A stretch of 64,000 nucleotides of DNA from Deltaproteobacteria bacterium. GTDB taxonomy: Bacteria > Myxococcota_A > UBA9042 > DTJE01. The position numbers and the translations under genes are program-made. This document shows positions 63,971 through 64,000 of this stretch, piece by piece. Below the pieces are notes generated by a model that searched no databases, was not told the origin of the DNA, and saw only the letters and a list, made by a program, of their open reading frames with translations. Position 1 is the first letter of the stretch, and each line of letters starts with the position of its first letter. Location of the stretch: contig JAKPTZ010000093.1 in the NCBI GenBank assembly GCA_029555025.1, positions 1 to 64,000 on the forward strand, read 5' to 3'.

Positions 63971-64000
63971 AGACAATGGACAAGACCAGATTCAGGAAGC
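63967..64000 (+). CDS. Start of a further gene (partial, right edge)
   Basis: An ATG at 63967 overlaps the SDR stop as ATGA and opens the frame MKTMDKTRFRK to the window edge; ATG 63976 is an alternative start. Too little is visible to name a product. The overlap suggests cotranscription with the SDR gene. Confidence 0.4.
   Translation, partial: MKTMDKTRFRK

Noticed and set aside
1-64000. tRNA, rRNA, tmRNA, integrase, transposase or prophage genes
   Set aside because: None seen on either strand by inspection; short tRNA genes could still be missed without a covariance-model scan.

Overview
The window is a continuous, GC-rich, densely coded stretch of bacterial chromosome with no rRNA, tRNA, phage, integrase, insertion sequence or CRISPR array that I can see, and no gene-free stretch longer than 300 bases. 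The gene content is that of a Gram-negative, diderm bacterium: FtsEX-EnvC, outer-membrane barrel, lipoproteins, LexA, YidC/YidD. Cys-rich lipoproteins with CGDDGCGG-type and DNDCDG-type repeats, IPT/TIG lipoproteins, PEGA-domain Ser/Thr kinases, DUF507 and a type-3 prolyl-tRNA synthetase together point to a Myxococcota or other 'deltaproteobacterial' lineage, probably poorly cultivated. This placement is inference from gene style only.

Layout. 1-12 kb (minus strand): a giant surface lipoprotein (at least 2,987 codons, running off the left edge) built on 34 and a half in-register 58-residue repeats followed by a beta-helix; a PIG-L/LmbE-type deacetylase; and a second Cys-rich lipoprotein with nine CGDDGCGG-type repeats. 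12-16 kb (minus): recN, then the rpmE-DUF1385-prfA cluster. 16-20 kb (plus): a Ser/Thr kinase whose C-terminus is a GspG-like pseudopilin domain, and a cardiolipin synthase. 20-21 kb (minus): a GT-C-like membrane protein. 21-25 kb (plus): ftsE-ftsX-envC-yibQ, a cell-division and septal peptidoglycan operon. 25-31.8 kb (minus): the classical rpmH-rnpA-yidD-yidC-jag cluster, then proS and ahcY. 31.8-37.8 kb: folK, an outer-membrane barrel protein, a REP-like palindrome cluster, rocD, an unknown membrane protein, a LysM lipoprotein and a DnaJ-TPR protein. 37.8-40.4 kb (minus): a second metal-binding/beta-helix/Gly-rich lipoprotein with the same plan as the giant. 40.6-45 kb: ilvE-rsmI, a PEGA kinase, and lexA with its own SOS box. 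45-54 kb (minus): a probable operon of a HEAT-repeat/dead alpha-beta-hydrolase protein, MoxR, DUF58, TgpA-like transglutaminase, miaB and pssA. 54-64 kb: an IPT/TIG lipoprotein, a small and probably very highly expressed Cys-rich lipoprotein with a strong promoter and terminator, a class A penicillin-binding protein, yqeY, DUF507 and an extended SDR.

Two themes run through the window. One is envelope building: lipid head groups (pssA, cls), peptidoglycan (PBP1A, FtsEX-EnvC), membrane insertion (YidC/YidD/Jag) and a large decoration of Asp-tethered, Cys-rich, putatively metal-binding surface lipoproteins. The other is eukaryote-like signalling by two membrane-anchored Ser/Thr kinases, one carrying a pseudopilin-like ectodomain. 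The most unusual objects are the giant repeat lipoprotein with a 9-unit (1,566 bp) higher-order repeat, the kinase-pseudopilin fusion, and the HEAT/alpha-beta-hydrolase pseudoenzyme beside a MoxR-DUF58-transglutaminase system.
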